Positions 7,326-15,495 are shown, counted from the first letter of the stretch. The stretch is DNA of 64,000 bases from an uncultured Desulfovibrio sp. (GCF_944327235.1 NZ_CALVHE010000001.1:51114-115113), one strand, 5' to 3'. Notes: generated by a model from the sequence alone, not told the origin. Made by a program: numbers and translations.

Positions 7326-8666
7326 ATGAGACTTTGCATCGTTGGAACAGGCTATGTCGGCCTTGTCAGCGCCGCCTGTTTCGCCGAAATGGGCAATACC
7401 GTCGTTTGTGTGGACGTCAATCCCGCCGTGGTGGCCAAGCTCAATGCGGGAAAGGTACATATCTTCGAGCCGGGTCTGGAAGACATGGTGCAGCGCAGCC
7501 GTGCGGATGGCCGCCTTACCTTCACCACCAGTCTTGAAGAAGGACTGGCCGAGGCGGAATGCGCCTTTATCTGTGTGGGGACGCCCCCCGGTGAAGACGG
7601 CTCCTGCGACCTGCACTATGTGGAGCAGGTCGCCACAGCCATCGGCAACCACATGCAGCATGAGCTGGTGGTGGTGGACAAGTCCACCGTCCCCGTGGGA
7701 ACGGCTGACCGCGTGCGGACGCTCATCGGTGAGGCATTGCAGCGGCGCGGCCTCGACATCACCTTCGAGGTGGTCTCCAACCCGGAATTCCTCAAGGAAG
7801 GGGACGCCATCAACGATTTCATGAAGCCCGATCGTGTGGTGCTGGGCACGGGATCCGAAAAGGCCGCGGAGATCATGCGCGAGCTCTACGCCCCCTTCGC
7901 CCGCACGCGGGACAAACTCATCGTCATGGGTGTCCGCAGTGCGGAAATGACCAAATATGCCGCCAACTGCATGTTGGCCACCAAGATTTCCTTCATCAAC
8001 GAGATCGCGACCATCTGCGAACGGGTAGGGGCTGACGTACGCGATGTGCGCACGGGTATCGGTTCGGACTCGCGTATCGGCTACCAGTTCATCTATCCCG
8101 GCGTGGGGTACGGGGGCTCCTGCTTCCCCAAGGATGTCAAGGCCCTTATCCATACGGCCGAACATGCCGGTCTCACGCCGACGCTCCTACATGCCGTAGA
8201 AGCCGTCAATGCCCGACAGAAACGCCACATGGCCGAGCGCATCAAGGAATACTTCGCGCCGCAGGGAGGCGTGAAGGGCAAGACGCTGGCCGTCTGGGGG
8301 CTGGCCTTCAAGGCCAATACCGACGACATGCGGGAAGCCGCCGCCATCAGCATCATTTCCGCCCTGACGGCGGAAGGTATGCGTATCCGCGCCTTCGATC
8401 CGGTAGCGGGGGACAATGCGCGCTCCATTTTCGCTGACAATCCGCTGGTCGAGATCTGCGATGAACAGTATGCCGTCTGCGACGGCGCACAGGCCCTGCT
8501 GGTCGTTACCGAATGGAACCAGTTCCGCAATCCGGACTTCCAGCGTATCCGCAGCCTGCTGACCGCTCCGCTGCTCTTTGACGGCCGCAACCTCTATTCG
8601 CCCTCGGCCATGGCCGAACGCGGCTTTGCCTATTTCTGCATCGGCAGAAAAAGCGACGCGGAATAA
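7326..8666 (+). CDS. ugd: UDP-glucose 6-dehydrogenase
   Basis: Oxidises UDP-glucose to UDP-glucuronate with two NAD, feeding surface polysaccharide synthesis. The 446-residue protein opens with the Rossmann motif LCIVGTGYVGLVSAACFAEMG, has CVGTPPGEDG, DKSTVPVGTADRV and NPEFLKEGDAINDF, and the active-site cysteine C266 in GGSCFPKDVKAL. The C-terminal UDP-binding domain shows VWGLAFKANTDDMREAAAI. CAGGAG precedes ATG 7326. A strong terminator follows. The polysaccharide exporter at 13 kb and phosphoglucomutase at 50.6 kb would be in the same supply route, although they are not co-transcribed. Confidence 0.95.
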   Translation: MRLCIVGTGYVGLVSAACFAEMGNTVVCVDVNPAVVAKLNAGKVHIFEPGLEDMVQRSRADGRLTFTTSLEEGLAEAECAFICVGTPPGEDGSCDLHYVEQVATAIGNHMQHELVVVDKSTVPVGTADRVRTLIGEALQRRGLDITFEVVSNPEFLKEGDAINDFMKPDRVVLGTGSEKAAEIMRELYAPFARTRDKLIVMGVRSAEMTKYAANCMLATKISFINEIATICERVGADVRDVRTGIGSDSRIGYQFIYPGVGYGGSCFPKDVKALIHTAEHAGLTPTLLHAVEAVNARQKRHMAERIKEYFAPQGGVKGKTLAVWGLAFKANTDDMREAAAISIISALTAEGMRIRAFDPVAGDNARSIFADNPLVEICDEQYAVCDGAQALLVVTEWNQFRNPDFQRIRSLLTAPLLFDGRNLYSPSAMAERGFAYFCIGRKSDAE

Positions 8667-8691
8667 AGCGGCCTTCCACAGTCACACCTTG

Positions 8692-8729
8692 AAGAAAAGA
8701 GACAGGCTCCCCGCCTGTCTCTTTTCTTT
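8692..8729 (+). terminator. Terminator of ugd
   Basis: A 16-bp perfect stem, AAGAAAAGAGACAGGC (8692-8707) with GCCTGTCTCTTTTCTT (8713-8728), encloses a five-base loop; the arm itself supplies the T-rich tail. Confidence 0.85.
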
Positions 8730-8874
8730 AGAGCATTTTCAGTTTGAAACACTTCGCGTTTCAAACCATACGGCCTGACGTTTCGCGAAAAAACGCGGTT
8801 TTTCCGCTTGGTTTTGGCCGGGCTGAGCTGTGCCGCCGCCTCGCATTTTGCCTTTTTCAAAGGCAAAACGCTCT
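8730..8874 (+). repeat. Family A dispersed repeat, full-length copy
   Basis: Starts AGAGCATTTTC and ends GCAAAACGCTCT, imperfect inverted termini flanked by T and A. Internal order: GTTTGAAA/TTTCAAAC hairpin with a CGCG-containing loop, the block CCATACGGCCTG, a GTTTCGCG/CGCGGTTTTTCCGC hairpin, then GGCCGGGC...GCCGCCTCGC and GCCTTTTTCAAAGGC. The same order recurs at 14596, 20368 (minus), 29452, 46652, 50316 (minus) and 63383. It begins at the last base of the ugd terminator region. Confidence 0.8.
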
Positions 8875-9169
8875 ATCCGTTACAAGCCCCGGGCTTACCG
8901 CGCCGAACGCTCCCGGCGCAGGTCCTGCCGCCTGTCCTCAACCTGATCCCGACCTTCCTCCTTTCTCTCGGTTCCGCACAGCGTCGATCCTGCACATGGA
9001 CGACGCCAGCGCGGAGCCTCACATCCCCGCCCAACATTGACCGAGCGACGCTCTTTTTTCCTGAAAAAGCGCCCTCGTGTCATAAGAACGTAACAAAAAT
9101 TTCATATCTTCTCCAAAAAGCAGCAAAAAGACGCCTCTGTCTGTGGCAGGTGACGACTAGCGAAATGCC
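8875..9169. other. Intergenic region without a supportable gene
   Basis: About 295 bp between the family A repeat and the small XRE gene. The first part is GC-rich and the last 120 bp is A-rich, but neither strand has a reading frame with start signals. I see no RNA gene or terminator with a proper U-run. Confidence 0.45.
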
Positions 9170-9397
9170 TTACTCAAGCAGACCGGCCTCCCTGAGCAGG
9201 GCTATGGGATCGACCTCCATTTTTTGCGCAATGGTAAGAAATTCAATGACATCAAGCCTGCGTTCGCCGCTTTCATATTTCGATACGTATGACTGCGGCT
9301 TATCGAGATGCACAGTAAGGGTCCCCTGCGTAAGGCTGTATCTTTTTCGGCAAGGCTGGCTGAACTTACGAATACCCCCAAATAGAAATTTTCCCAT
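9170..9397 (-). CDS. Short XRE-type helix-turn-helix protein, possibly a remnant
   Basis: A 75-residue frame whose last 50 residues are a clear XRE/Cro helix-turn-helix: [61 protein letters not shown] is the recognition-helix region typical of small phage or toxin-antitoxin-type repressors. The first 25 residues ([17 protein letters not shown]) fit the family poorly, so the gene may have lost its original N-terminus. No convincing ribosome-binding site lies before ATG 9397. It is divergent from the methyltransferase gene, 20 bp between starts. A repressor for that gene is conceivable but not shown. Confidence 0.5.
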   Translation of the reverse strand: MGKFLFGGIRKFSQPCRKRYSLTQGTLTVHLDKPQSYVSKYESGERRLDVIEFLTIAQKMEVDPIALLREAGLLE

Positions 9398-9417
9398 GTA
9401 AAAAGGAGAAAAACTCC

Positions 9418-10149
9418 GTGCTCATCCCACTGTTATCTTATGTGATGGACCGACTGCCTTTCGGCAATGCGCTGGAGGGAATCTCCCCCGCCATGTTGAA
9501 GGACTTCATGCGCAGGACGAAAGCGCCGCACTGGCATGAATACGCCATCCGGCAACGGCAGTGGCGCCGCCATGCCTGCACGGCCTGTCGCTGGCTCTGC
9601 GGCGTCCTGCCGCGTGATGCCGCCGTTTTTGAGCCGGGCTGCGGCAGCGCCGCCAATCTTCTCTGGCTGGGACAGAAGGGATTTCACAGGCTGTCCGGTT
9701 CGGACATCTCGGCCGAAGCGCTGGAACTGGGCGTCCAGCTGGCGGGTAGCCTGCATCTGCCGCTTGAGGTCTGGCATGACGACGCCCTGCACCCGTTACG
9801 CCTGCCGCAGCAGCTGGACGGCATCCTTTCCGTCAACTGGCTGTACCACATCCCTGGCGTGGATCTTGGCGATTTCCTGCGGCGCTACAGGTCCGCCCTC
9901 AAGCCGGGCGGTTACCTTGCCTGCGACATGGTGACCCGCCATTATGACCGCGTGCCGGGCAACCAGTGGCATTCCGATGACGGAAATCTGCCTGAAGAAC
10001 AGCGCCGCCCCTCGGAATACACGCTGCGGCTCGATCCCGAAGAGGTGCGGCAACTGGCGGAACAGAACGGCTACCGCCTCGTGCGCTCCACCTGCTTCGT
10101 GCTGAGCCGCCCGCAGCGCGCCGTCTACCTCCTGCGGCGCGAACCATAA
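9418..10149 (+). CDS. Class I SAM-dependent methyltransferase
   Basis: A 243-residue protein with a Rossmann-type methyltransferase core at about 65-190. [20 protein letters not shown] is the SAM-binding motif [14 protein letters not shown] the following acidic loop, [18 protein letters not shown] text (seen as [14 protein letters not shown]) motif II, and [12 protein letters not shown] motif III. The start is GTG 9418, preceded by AAAAGGAG at 9401-9408. The C-terminus ([23 protein letters not shown]) is family-like. The substrate cannot be told. A GTACGGCGGG/CCCCGCCGTAC hairpin without a U-run follows at 10151-10187. Confidence 0.8.
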   Translation: MLIPLLSYVMDRLPFGNALEGISPAMLKDFMRRTKAPHWHEYAIRQRQWRRHACTACRWLCGVLPRDAAVFEPGCGSAANLLWLGQKGFHRLSGSDISAEALELGVQLAGSLHLPLEVWHDDALHPLRLPQQLDGILSVNWLYHIPGVDLGDFLRRYRSALKPGGYLACDMVTRHYDRVPGNQWHSDDGNLPEEQRRPSEYTLRLDPEEVRQLAEQNGYRLVRSTCFVLSRPQRAVYLLRREP

Positions 10150-10218
10150 GTGTACGGCGGGAAAAGCAAGCGCTCTCCCCGCCGTACACGCACAAGATAC
10201 ACCGGCCGGATGGTCAGC

Positions 10219-10605
10219 CTATAACCAGCTGGGTTTCGGACCATCCTGCAGCACGACGGCATCGGACTGCGTGAAGTTGCCGAGGCTGCCCGCTCGAACC
10301 TGGATACACACATAGCGCAGCGGGCTGTCCCCGGCTGCCCGCAGGCAGCGCAGTCCCTGCGGGTCGATGCGGAAGCAGTCTCCCCGGCGTATCACGACTT
10401 CCTCGCCATCAACGTACAACTGGCCTGAACCGTCCAAGACAAGATAGATCTCTTCATTCTCCGTATGGGCATGAACAAAGGGGATGCTCACGCCGGCCGG
10501 GAGGGTATTGCAGGAGATCTCGGCTCCTGTGAGGTGCAGCAACTGATGGAGTTCGCTACGACCTTCGCCCATGTCGATGCTGGCAAGCAGATAGTGTGAC
10601 ATCAT
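10219..10605 (-). CDS. Small cupin-domain protein under MarR control
   Basis: A 128-residue single-domain cupin: motif 1 is FVHAHTENEEIYLVLDGSGQLYVDG, with the histidines and glutamate that bind a metal, and motif 2 is a weaker version after RRGDCFRIDPQGLRCLRA. Such proteins include isomerases, dioxygenases and sugar-binding proteins, so the reaction is open. AAAGGAGAAC precedes ATG 10605 (a second in-frame ATG follows directly). It is 42 bp downstream of marR on the same strand, and a 16-bp palindrome matching the marR operator lies immediately upstream, so it is probably a direct target of that regulator. Confidence 0.75.
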   Translation of the reverse strand: MMSHYLLASIDMGEGRSELHQLLHLTGAEISCNTLPAGVSIPFVHAHTENEEIYLVLDGSGQLYVDGEEVVIRRGDCFRIDPQGLRCLRAAGDSPLRYVCIQVRAGSLGNFTQSDAVVLQDGPKPSWL

Positions 10606-10615
10606 GTTCTCCTTT

Positions 10616-10631
10616 AGTTCGATATCGAACT
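10616..10631. promoter_or_regulatory. Palindromic operator in front of the cupin gene
   Basis: AGTTCGATATCGAACT is a perfect 16-bp palindrome 10 bp upstream of the cupin start. Its core TTCGAYATCGAA recurs between the -35 and -10 boxes of marR (11077-11096). Binding by the MarR protein is inferred from the repeated site and gene neighbourhood. Confidence 0.6.
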
Positions 10632-10647
10632 TTAAACGTAAAAAAAA

Positions 10648-11067
10648 TTACCTCTCCAGACACTGGACAAGAAGCTTGTCCAGCATGTCCAGCTCCTGCG
10701 GCGCAAGGCGCTCGGCAAGCAACTGCTCCAGCCCCGCAGACACCCTGTCGAAAACCGGGCGGAGCGCTTCTCCATACGGGGTCAGGCATACGCGCACGCT
10801 GCGGGAATCCCGCCCATCCGGCACCCGCTCCACAAAGCCGCCTTGCTCCAGCTTTTCCACCAGCGCGGTCACCGTGGATTTGCTGCGGCGCACCCGGCGG
10901 GCCAGCTCGCTCATAGGGCAGGCATCCTGCGCAAGCAAACAGGCCAGGATATCACCATGACTCGGAGCCAGCCCCGTCAACCCGGCGCTTTGCAATTCGG
11001 CCTGGATATAGGCGTTGCCCATTTCGCGCAGGCGGGAGGCATTGGCAAAGATGGAACGGTATGTCAT
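10648..11067 (-). CDS. MarR family transcriptional regulator
   Basis: A 139-residue winged-helix regulator. The DNA-binding part is LAPSHGDILACLLAQDACPMSELARRVRRSKSTVTALVEKLEQGGFVERVPDGRDSRSVRV (in pieces of the usual MarR order: helix, recognition helix RSKSTVTALVEKL, wing PDGRDSRS), with dimerisation helices at both ends. ATG 11067 is preferred because a TTGACA-17-TATATG promoter predicts a transcript starting exactly there; in-frame ATGs at 11076 and 11088 would lie inside the -10 box and spacer. The operator palindrome between the promoter boxes implies autorepression. The ligand is unknown; the cupin downstream may act on it or a related compound. Confidence 0.85.
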   Translation of the reverse strand: MTYRSIFANASRLREMGNAYIQAELQSAGLTGLAPSHGDILACLLAQDACPMSELARRVRRSKSTVTALVEKLEQGGFVERVPDGRDSRSVRVCLTPYGEALRPVFDRVSAGLEQLLAERLAPQELDMLDKLLVQCLER

Positions 11068-11073
11068 GGCGTC

Positions 11074-11102
11074 CATATAATTCGACATCGAATTATTGTC
11101 AA
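11074..11102 (-). promoter_or_regulatory. marR promoter with embedded operator
   Basis: On the minus strand TTGACA (11097-11102) and TATATG (11074-11079) are 17 bp apart. The spacer and -10 edge are occupied by ATAATTCGA-CA-TCGAATTAT (11077-11096), a 20-bp near-perfect palindrome. A repressor bound here would block RNA polymerase. The predicted transcription start coincides with ATG 11067. Confidence 0.65.
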
Positions 11103-11198
11103 CGACTTTCCGCTCTGAAAAAGGCCCTCCGAACGCGCAAGCGCCCGCATCACAAGATACGGGCACTTACGGGATACGGAAAATTTTATTTTTTTCGT

Positions 11199-12239
11199 CT
11201 ACTTGCCGAACGGACACACCGGATAGCGGCACTGCGGACAACCGGAGCAAAAGCCGCCATGCCCAAGCGCCGCGATGTCTTCCGTGCGTATATCCAGCCC
11301 GGCCAGCAGACGCGGCACCATCAGCTCAAAGATGCTGGCCTTGTGGTACATGACGCAGCCCGGCAGCCCCAGCACCGGGATACGCCTGCCTCCCATCTCC
11401 AGAAAAGCCAGCAGGAACATGGCCCCGGGGTAGACCGGCGCGCCGTAGGTCACGATCTGCGCTCCCGTGGCTCGGATGGAGGCGGGCGTCCTGTCGTCGG
11501 GGTCAACGGACATGCCGCCCGTCACGACGACCATGTCCGCGCCCTGGGCCACAAAATCCGTGATGGCCGCCGAGGTCATGGCCTCGTCATCGCTGGTGAG
11601 AGTCTGCCCCAGCACCGTACAGCCCAGATCGGCAAACTTCTGGCGCAGCACCGGCCCGAAAGCATCCTTGATGCGGCCGCTGTAGATCTCGCTGCCCGTC
11701 GTCACGATGCCCACGGCAGCGGCGGCCAGCGGATGCACCCGCAGCACCGGCGAGCTGACCAGCTCTTCCAGACGGCACAGACGGGACTCCTCGATCATGA
11801 GCGGCACCACACGGGTCCCGGCCACATCCTGTCCGGCTTCCACAAGCCGCATGGTGTGCAAGGTGGCCAGCGTGATCTCCCCTATGCCATTGATGGCGGT
11901 CAGCGTGGGCACATCCACTTCCAGGATGCCGCGACAGTCCGCCGAAAAGTTGATGCGCCCCTCCTTTGGTTCGCTCAGGCGCAGGTGCGGACCGCAGACC
12001 GCCGCGGCAATACGGGCGGCGGCATCATTTTCATGCACCATCCCCGGGCAGGGCGCATAGACGTAGAGGTGTTCCTTGCCCACATCCAGCAGGGTAGCGA
12101 TATCCTCCTCGCGTACCACATGCCCCTTGCGAAACACCGGTCCCTTGCTTTCGCCGGGCACGATGCGGGTAATGTCATGACAAAGCACCGTCCCGACGGC
12201 ATCCCGCACATCAATGATCTTCATATCCAGTTTAGCCAT
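11199..12239 (-). CDS. Molybdopterin-binding (MoeA/Mog-like) protein with a C-terminal cysteine cluster
   Basis: A 346-residue protein of the MoaB/Mog-fold family. The molybdopterin-binding domain (about 175-310) reads VGIVTTGSEIYSGRIKDAF, GQTLTSDDEAMTSAAI and VVVTGGMSVDPDDRTPASI, the usual Mog/MoeA motifs, and ends VLGLPGCVMYHKASIFELMVPRLLAG. The N-terminal half resembles the MoeA-like region that precedes this domain. The last residues carry C331, C334, C337 and C342, spaced C-x2-C-x2-C-x4-C, a possible iron-sulfur or zinc site. GGAGG precedes ATG 12239. Role in molybdenum or tungsten cofactor handling is inferred; it is monocistronic here. Confidence 0.8.
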   Translation of the reverse strand: MAKLDMKIIDVRDAVGTVLCHDITRIVPGESKGPVFRKGHVVREEDIATLLDVGKEHLYVYAPCPGMVHENDAAARIAAAVCGPHLRLSEPKEGRINFSADCRGILEVDVPTLTAINGIGEITLATLHTMRLVEAGQDVAGTRVVPLMIEESRLCRLEELVSSPVLRVHPLAAAAVGIVTTGSEIYSGRIKDAFGPVLRQKFADLGCTVLGQTLTSDDEAMTSAAITDFVAQGADMVVVTGGMSVDPDDRTPASIRATGAQIVTYGAPVYPGAMFLLAFLEMGGRRIPVLGLPGCVMYHKASIFELMVPRLLAGLDIRTEDIAALGHGGFCSGCPQCRYPVCPFGK

Positions 12240-12409
12240 GCATCCTCCGAAAGAGCGCCCTCCCGGCGCAGAGGACATCTTAATCCATTGCCGCCAAAGC
12301 GCAAGCCCGGCGGTCATGCGGATACGCCCGACACACCGTACGCACATTGACAGCGACGGTAATCTTTGCAAGATGAATCTGGCGGGCAAAGACCCGCAAG
12401 GAGCCCTTC

Positions 12410-12928
12410 ATGAAAAATGCTGCCCTTTTGCTTGCCCTGTCCCTGACGGTCCCTTTGACGGGCTGTTTCGGCGGAGAAAGCACGCCGCCTCCGCCGCCGC
12501 CCGGCCCGGTGGAGAGCTTTCTGATCAATGCCGCGCCGGGCGCCAGCACCACGGTGGATGATCCCCAGTTCGGCCCGCAAGTTCATGTACTGCTTGAAGA
12601 CAACTTCATCTCCGCGTCGGGCGAGGATTGTCGCCGTGCCACCGTGCGCAGTCAGCGGCAGGAGGCCGAAGTGGTCGTCATCTGCCGGGACGGCCAGGGC
12701 GTCTGGCGTCTGGCCCCCCGCGTCTGGGGGCAGGGACTGACGCCGCCCCCCGCGGAAAAGGCCGCCCCGCAGGCAAAGCAGAACACGCCCGCCCCGACGG
12801 CGACCGAACAACCGGCAACTCGTCCGGCGGCAACGGATACGACGGCGCGACCTGCCGCTGAGACGGCTTCCGGCGCTCCGGCGGCGGCCAAGGACGACGG
12901 CGCGGAAAGCCCGGTCTCGTCTCTGTAG
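12410..12928 (+). CDS. Proline/alanine-rich lipoprotein
   Basis: A 172-residue secreted lipoprotein. Residues 1-18 are a signal peptide ending in the lipobox LTGC with C19 as the lipidated residue, followed by GGESTPPPPPPGP. A compact domain at about 30-105 (VESFLINAAPGASTTVDDPQFGPQVHV, then DCRRATVRSQRQEAEVVVICRDGQGVWRLAP) has two cysteines and resembles no family I can name. The last 60 residues are low-complexity Ala/Pro/Thr. AAGGAG precedes ATG 12410. It lies 106 bp upstream of the Wza-type exporter, so it may be an accessory of polysaccharide export or simply be co-transcribed. Confidence 0.75.
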   Translation: MKNAALLLALSLTVPLTGCFGGESTPPPPPPGPVESFLINAAPGASTTVDDPQFGPQVHVLLEDNFISASGEDCRRATVRSQRQEAEVVVICRDGQGVWRLAPRVWGQGLTPPPAEKAAPQAKQNTPAPTATEQPATRPAATDTTARPAAETASGAPAAAKDDGAESPVSSL

Positions 12929-13034
12929 GCCGATCTCCTCTTTTCCATAACGTTCCTCTTTCTCTCCCTGTTTTGCCCGTAGGGCAGGGGAGAGGAAGTT
13001 CCTTGAGCCTTTCCCAGAAGCAAGGAATCATGTC

Positions 13035-14597
13035 ATGAATCGTCCTCTTCTTTTTGCAGCGCTTTTGCTGCTGTCTCTGCTGTTCTGGCAACAGGACGCG
13101 CAAGCAGCGGATGCGCCGACGCCTTATGGGGCCAATCTCTTTCAGGGAAATTTCAGCAAGGAAAGCAAAAGTGGTCAGGTCATGCCTGGTGACCGCATCG
13201 TCCTGCGTCTCTGGGGCGGTCCGCTCACAGTGGATACCACGCTTACCGTGGATGCCAATGGGCATGTCGCCATCCCCGAAGTCGGTGATATGCTGGTGGC
13301 GGGGCTGGCCTATGACAAGCTGACGGACGCCCTGCGCAGCAAGCTGGCCGCATCGGGCCATGCGGACAGTCAGATCTATGTGGCTCCGCTGGACAATCAG
13401 CCCGTTTCGGTCTTCATCACCGGCAACGTGGTACGGCCCGGGCGCTACAGCGGCACCCCCAACGATACGGTACTGAGTTTTCTGGACAAGGCCGGCGGTA
13501 TCGACCCGCAGCGCGGCAGCTATCGCCGTATCCAGCTCAATCGCGGCGGACGCACCTTGCAGGAATTCGACCTCTACCCCTTCGTGCAACGCGGGCAGCT
13601 GCCGGGCGTACGCTTCATGGACAACGACACGCTGGTCGTGCTGGACAAGGGACCAGCGGTCAGCGTTGCCGGTGCGGTGCGCAACAGCGCCCTGTTCGAG
13701 CTGCGTGACGGACAGACCAGCGGCAAGGATCTCCTCAAGCTTGCCGAACCGGACAATACCGCCAGCCACATCGCCCTCAAGGGCATACGCAACGGCAGTC
13801 CCTACAATACGTATCTGCCGCTGCGCGAGCTGGCCTCGCTGCCGCTGCAGGACGGCGACAGCCTGACCTTCATGGCCGACAACCCCGGCAGCACCATTTC
13901 CGTGCAAGTACAGGGGGCGGTGCGCGGGGCGCGCAGCTTTCCCGTGCGCCGCGGCGCACGGCTGGCCGAAGTGCTGAACTTCATCGCCGTGGAACCGGGA
14001 CGGGCCAATATCGACGCCATCCACATCAAGCGCAAGAGCGTGGTGCAGCAGCAGAAAAAGGCGCTTGCCGACAGTCTGCACCGTCTGGAGGAGACCGCCC
14101 TTACCGCGTCCTCTTCCAGCTCCGAGGAGACCCAGATCCGCGCCAAGGAAGCGGAGATGATCACCAAGTTCGTGGAACGGGCCAAGGCCGTGGAGCCGGA
14201 AGGCATCGTGGTGCTGGGCCGCGGCGACAAGGTGGGGGATCTCACGCTGGAGGACGGCGACATCATCGTCATCCCCGCCAAGAGCGATGTGGTGCTGGTC
14301 AACGGGGAAGTCATGATCCCGCAGGCCATGCTCTGGAACGAGGACAACGACCTTGCCGACTACATCAAGGGGGCGGGCGGCTACAACAGCCGTGCCGACC
14401 GCGCCCATGTGCTGGTCATGCGCCAGAACGGTTCCGTCTCCGGGGACACGGACGACATCCGGCCCGGCGATCAGATCCTGGTGCTGCCCAAGGTGGAATC
14501 CAAAAACATGCAAGCCGTCAAGGACGTCTCCACCGTGCTCATGCAGGTGGCCGTCTCGGCGGGTACCGTGCTCGGCCTGAGCTCGCTGCTCAACTAG
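13035..14597 (+). CDS. Wza-type polysaccharide export protein with SLBB domains
   Basis: A 520-residue periplasmic or outer-membrane export protein. A signal peptide (residues 1-25, ending AQAA-like DAQAADAP) is followed by a polysaccharide export domain (about 45-125: VMPGDRIVLRLWGGPLTVDTTLTVDANGHVAIPEVG), and then SLBB domains: VFITGNVVRPGRYSGTPNDTVLSFLDKAGGI, VSVAGAVRNSALFEL, and VLVNGEVMIPQAMLWNEDNDLADYIKGAGGY near the C-terminus. A helical, glutamate-rich insert lies at about 335-390. AAGGA precedes ATG 13035. The usual partners Wzc and Wzb are not adjacent. The TAG stop is the first three bases of a family A repeat's TAGAGC end. Confidence 0.85.
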   Translation: MNRPLLFAALLLLSLLFWQQDAQAADAPTPYGANLFQGNFSKESKSGQVMPGDRIVLRLWGGPLTVDTTLTVDANGHVAIPEVGDMLVAGLAYDKLTDALRSKLAASGHADSQIYVAPLDNQPVSVFITGNVVRPGRYSGTPNDTVLSFLDKAGGIDPQRGSYRRIQLNRGGRTLQEFDLYPFVQRGQLPGVRFMDNDTLVVLDKGPAVSVAGAVRNSALFELRDGQTSGKDLLKLAEPDNTASHIALKGIRNGSPYNTYLPLRELASLPLQDGDSLTFMADNPGSTISVQVQGAVRGARSFPVRRGARLAEVLNFIAVEPGRANIDAIHIKRKSVVQQQKKALADSLHRLEETALTASSSSSEETQIRAKEAEMITKFVERAKAVEPEGIVVLGRGDKVGDLTLEDGDIIVIPAKSDVVLVNGEVMIPQAMLWNEDNDLADYIKGAGGYNSRADRAHVLVMRQNGSVSGDTDDIRPGDQILVLPKVESKNMQAVKDVSTVLMQVAVSAGTVLGLSSLLN

Positions 14598-14706
14598 AGC
14601 ATTTTTGGTTTGAAACGCAAAACGTTTCAAACCATACGGCCTGTCGTTTCGCGGGAAAAACGCGGTTTTCCGCTCACTTTGGGCCGGGCGGCAAGGCAAA
14701 ATGCTC
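14596..14706 (+). repeat. Family A dispersed repeat, internally deleted copy
   Basis: Starts AGAGC inside the exporter stop codon and ends AAAATGCTC. It has the TTTGAAA/TTTCAAA hairpin, CATACGGCCTG, and the GTTTCGCG/CGCGG part, then jumps from GGGCCGGGCGGC straight to AAGGCAAAATGCTC, lacking about 35 bp found in the copy at 8730. Confidence 0.75.
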
Positions 14707-14732
14707 CAGGGCCTGTTTTCCGGCGAGAACAG

Positions 14733-14770
14733 AAAGGGAGAACGGATATACGCGCCGTTCTCCCTTTTTT
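14733..14770 (+). terminator. Terminator of the lipoprotein-exporter unit
   Basis: AAAGGGAGAACGG (14733-14745) pairs with CCGTTCTCCCTTT (14755-14767) and ends in six T. It separates the exporter from the small membrane gene. Confidence 0.85.
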
Positions 14771-14793
14771 GACCGCCAAAGGAGGAAAAATTC

Positions 14794-15150
14794 ATGTTCT
14801 CGTTGAAGTCTCTTCCCTTCCCGGGCGGACGGATATCGGGTAAGCGCCTGCTCTGGCTGCTGTTCTGCGGCTTCCTGACACTGATGTTTACCGGGGAGAT
14901 CTGGAACGTCTGCGCACGGCCGGAGGAATACGCCCCACTGTGGGGCTCGGAGGCGGCAAGCGCCTTCTGGCAATATGCCTCCCGTGAGATCTATGTCCTT
15001 TACACGGCTGCGCTGTCCATCTGGTTCCTGGCAGGCGTGGGGCTTGCTCTCTGGCGTCGCCCTGCCGGGCGCAGATTCCTTCAGGCACATGTCGTCCTGA
15101 GCCTGCTCTGGCTGGTCTACACCATGTTGCAGAACAGGGAGATCTTCTAG
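14794..15150 (+). CDS. Small membrane protein of unknown function
   Basis: A 118-residue protein with three likely membrane segments: about 18-34 (RLLWLLFCGFLTLMFTG), 66-86 (IYVLYTAALSIWFLAGVGLAL) and 98-112 (HVVLSLLWLVYTML). The loop between the first two (EIWNVCARPEEYAPLWGSEAASAFWQYASRE) is probably periplasmic. No family recognised. A very strong AAAGGAGG ribosome-binding site precedes ATG 14794. Its TAG stop abuts a family B repeat (TAGGGCCTGTCAAC). Confidence 0.7.
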   Translation: MFSLKSLPFPGGRISGKRLLWLLFCGFLTLMFTGEIWNVCARPEEYAPLWGSEAASAFWQYASREIYVLYTAALSIWFLAGVGLALWRRPAGRRFLQAHVVLSLLWLVYTMLQNREIF

Positions 15151-15495
15151 GGCCTGTCAACATAAATTCTACAAATCATTTCGATAGATAAGGTAAGTCA
15201 TCCATACAAACTCCGCTTGCCCTCAGGGGACGGGGTTGCCTCGTCCTCCGTATCCTCCCCTGATAAAAGCGCGCTGGGGAAGGGATGGGGGGCTTTGGGG
15301 GAAGGGGAACCCCTCCCGCGCTGGCGGCGACCGAAAGGCGGCCCGAAGGGCCGTGCCTGTTAGGCGACGCAGGAGCCTTACAGGCATCGACAGCAGAGCG
15401 AGGGGTTCCCCTTCCCCCAAACGGGCCGTGCCTGTCGCCTTACGGACATCGACAGCAGCGCGAGGGGTTTCCCTTCCCCTTGTCTATGGAAATGC
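15151..15495 (-). repeat. Family B dispersed repeat, long copy
   Basis: Starts GGGCCTGTCAACATAAATTC directly after a stop codon, followed by ACAAATCATTTCGATAGATAAG, then GC-rich DNA with GGGGACGGGGTTGCCTCGT, AAAAGCGCGCTGGGGAAGGGATGG and GGGGGAAGGGGAACCCC. In the last 150 bp a 55-70 bp module (GCCTGTTAGGCGACGCAGGAGCC...CAGCAGAGCGAGGGG) occurs twice in tandem. Relative to the copy at 46327 it is reversed. It fills the 380-bp gap before the P-type ATPase gene, which otherwise holds nothing I can name. Confidence 0.7.

Noticed and set aside
9170..10149. XRE gene plus methyltransferase as a restriction-modification or toxin-antitoxin remnant
   Set aside because: The methyltransferase has none of the DNA methylase catalytic motifs (DPPY or PCQ type) and no endonuclease or toxin gene is adjacent.
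10151..10187. GTACGGCGGG/CCCCGCCGTAC hairpin as a terminator
   Set aside because: A good stem, but neither strand has a U-run after it, so I did not list it as a terminator.
12678..14795. 705-codon minus-strand frame
   Set aside because: It is antisense to the Wza-type exporter, whose domains, signal peptide and ribosome-binding site are clear; GC-rich codon bias keeps the opposite frame open.
15345..15480. Tandem ~60-bp units as a possible CRISPR array
   Set aside because: Only two units, not separated by unique spacers of constant length, and the same unit occurs within other family B repeats.
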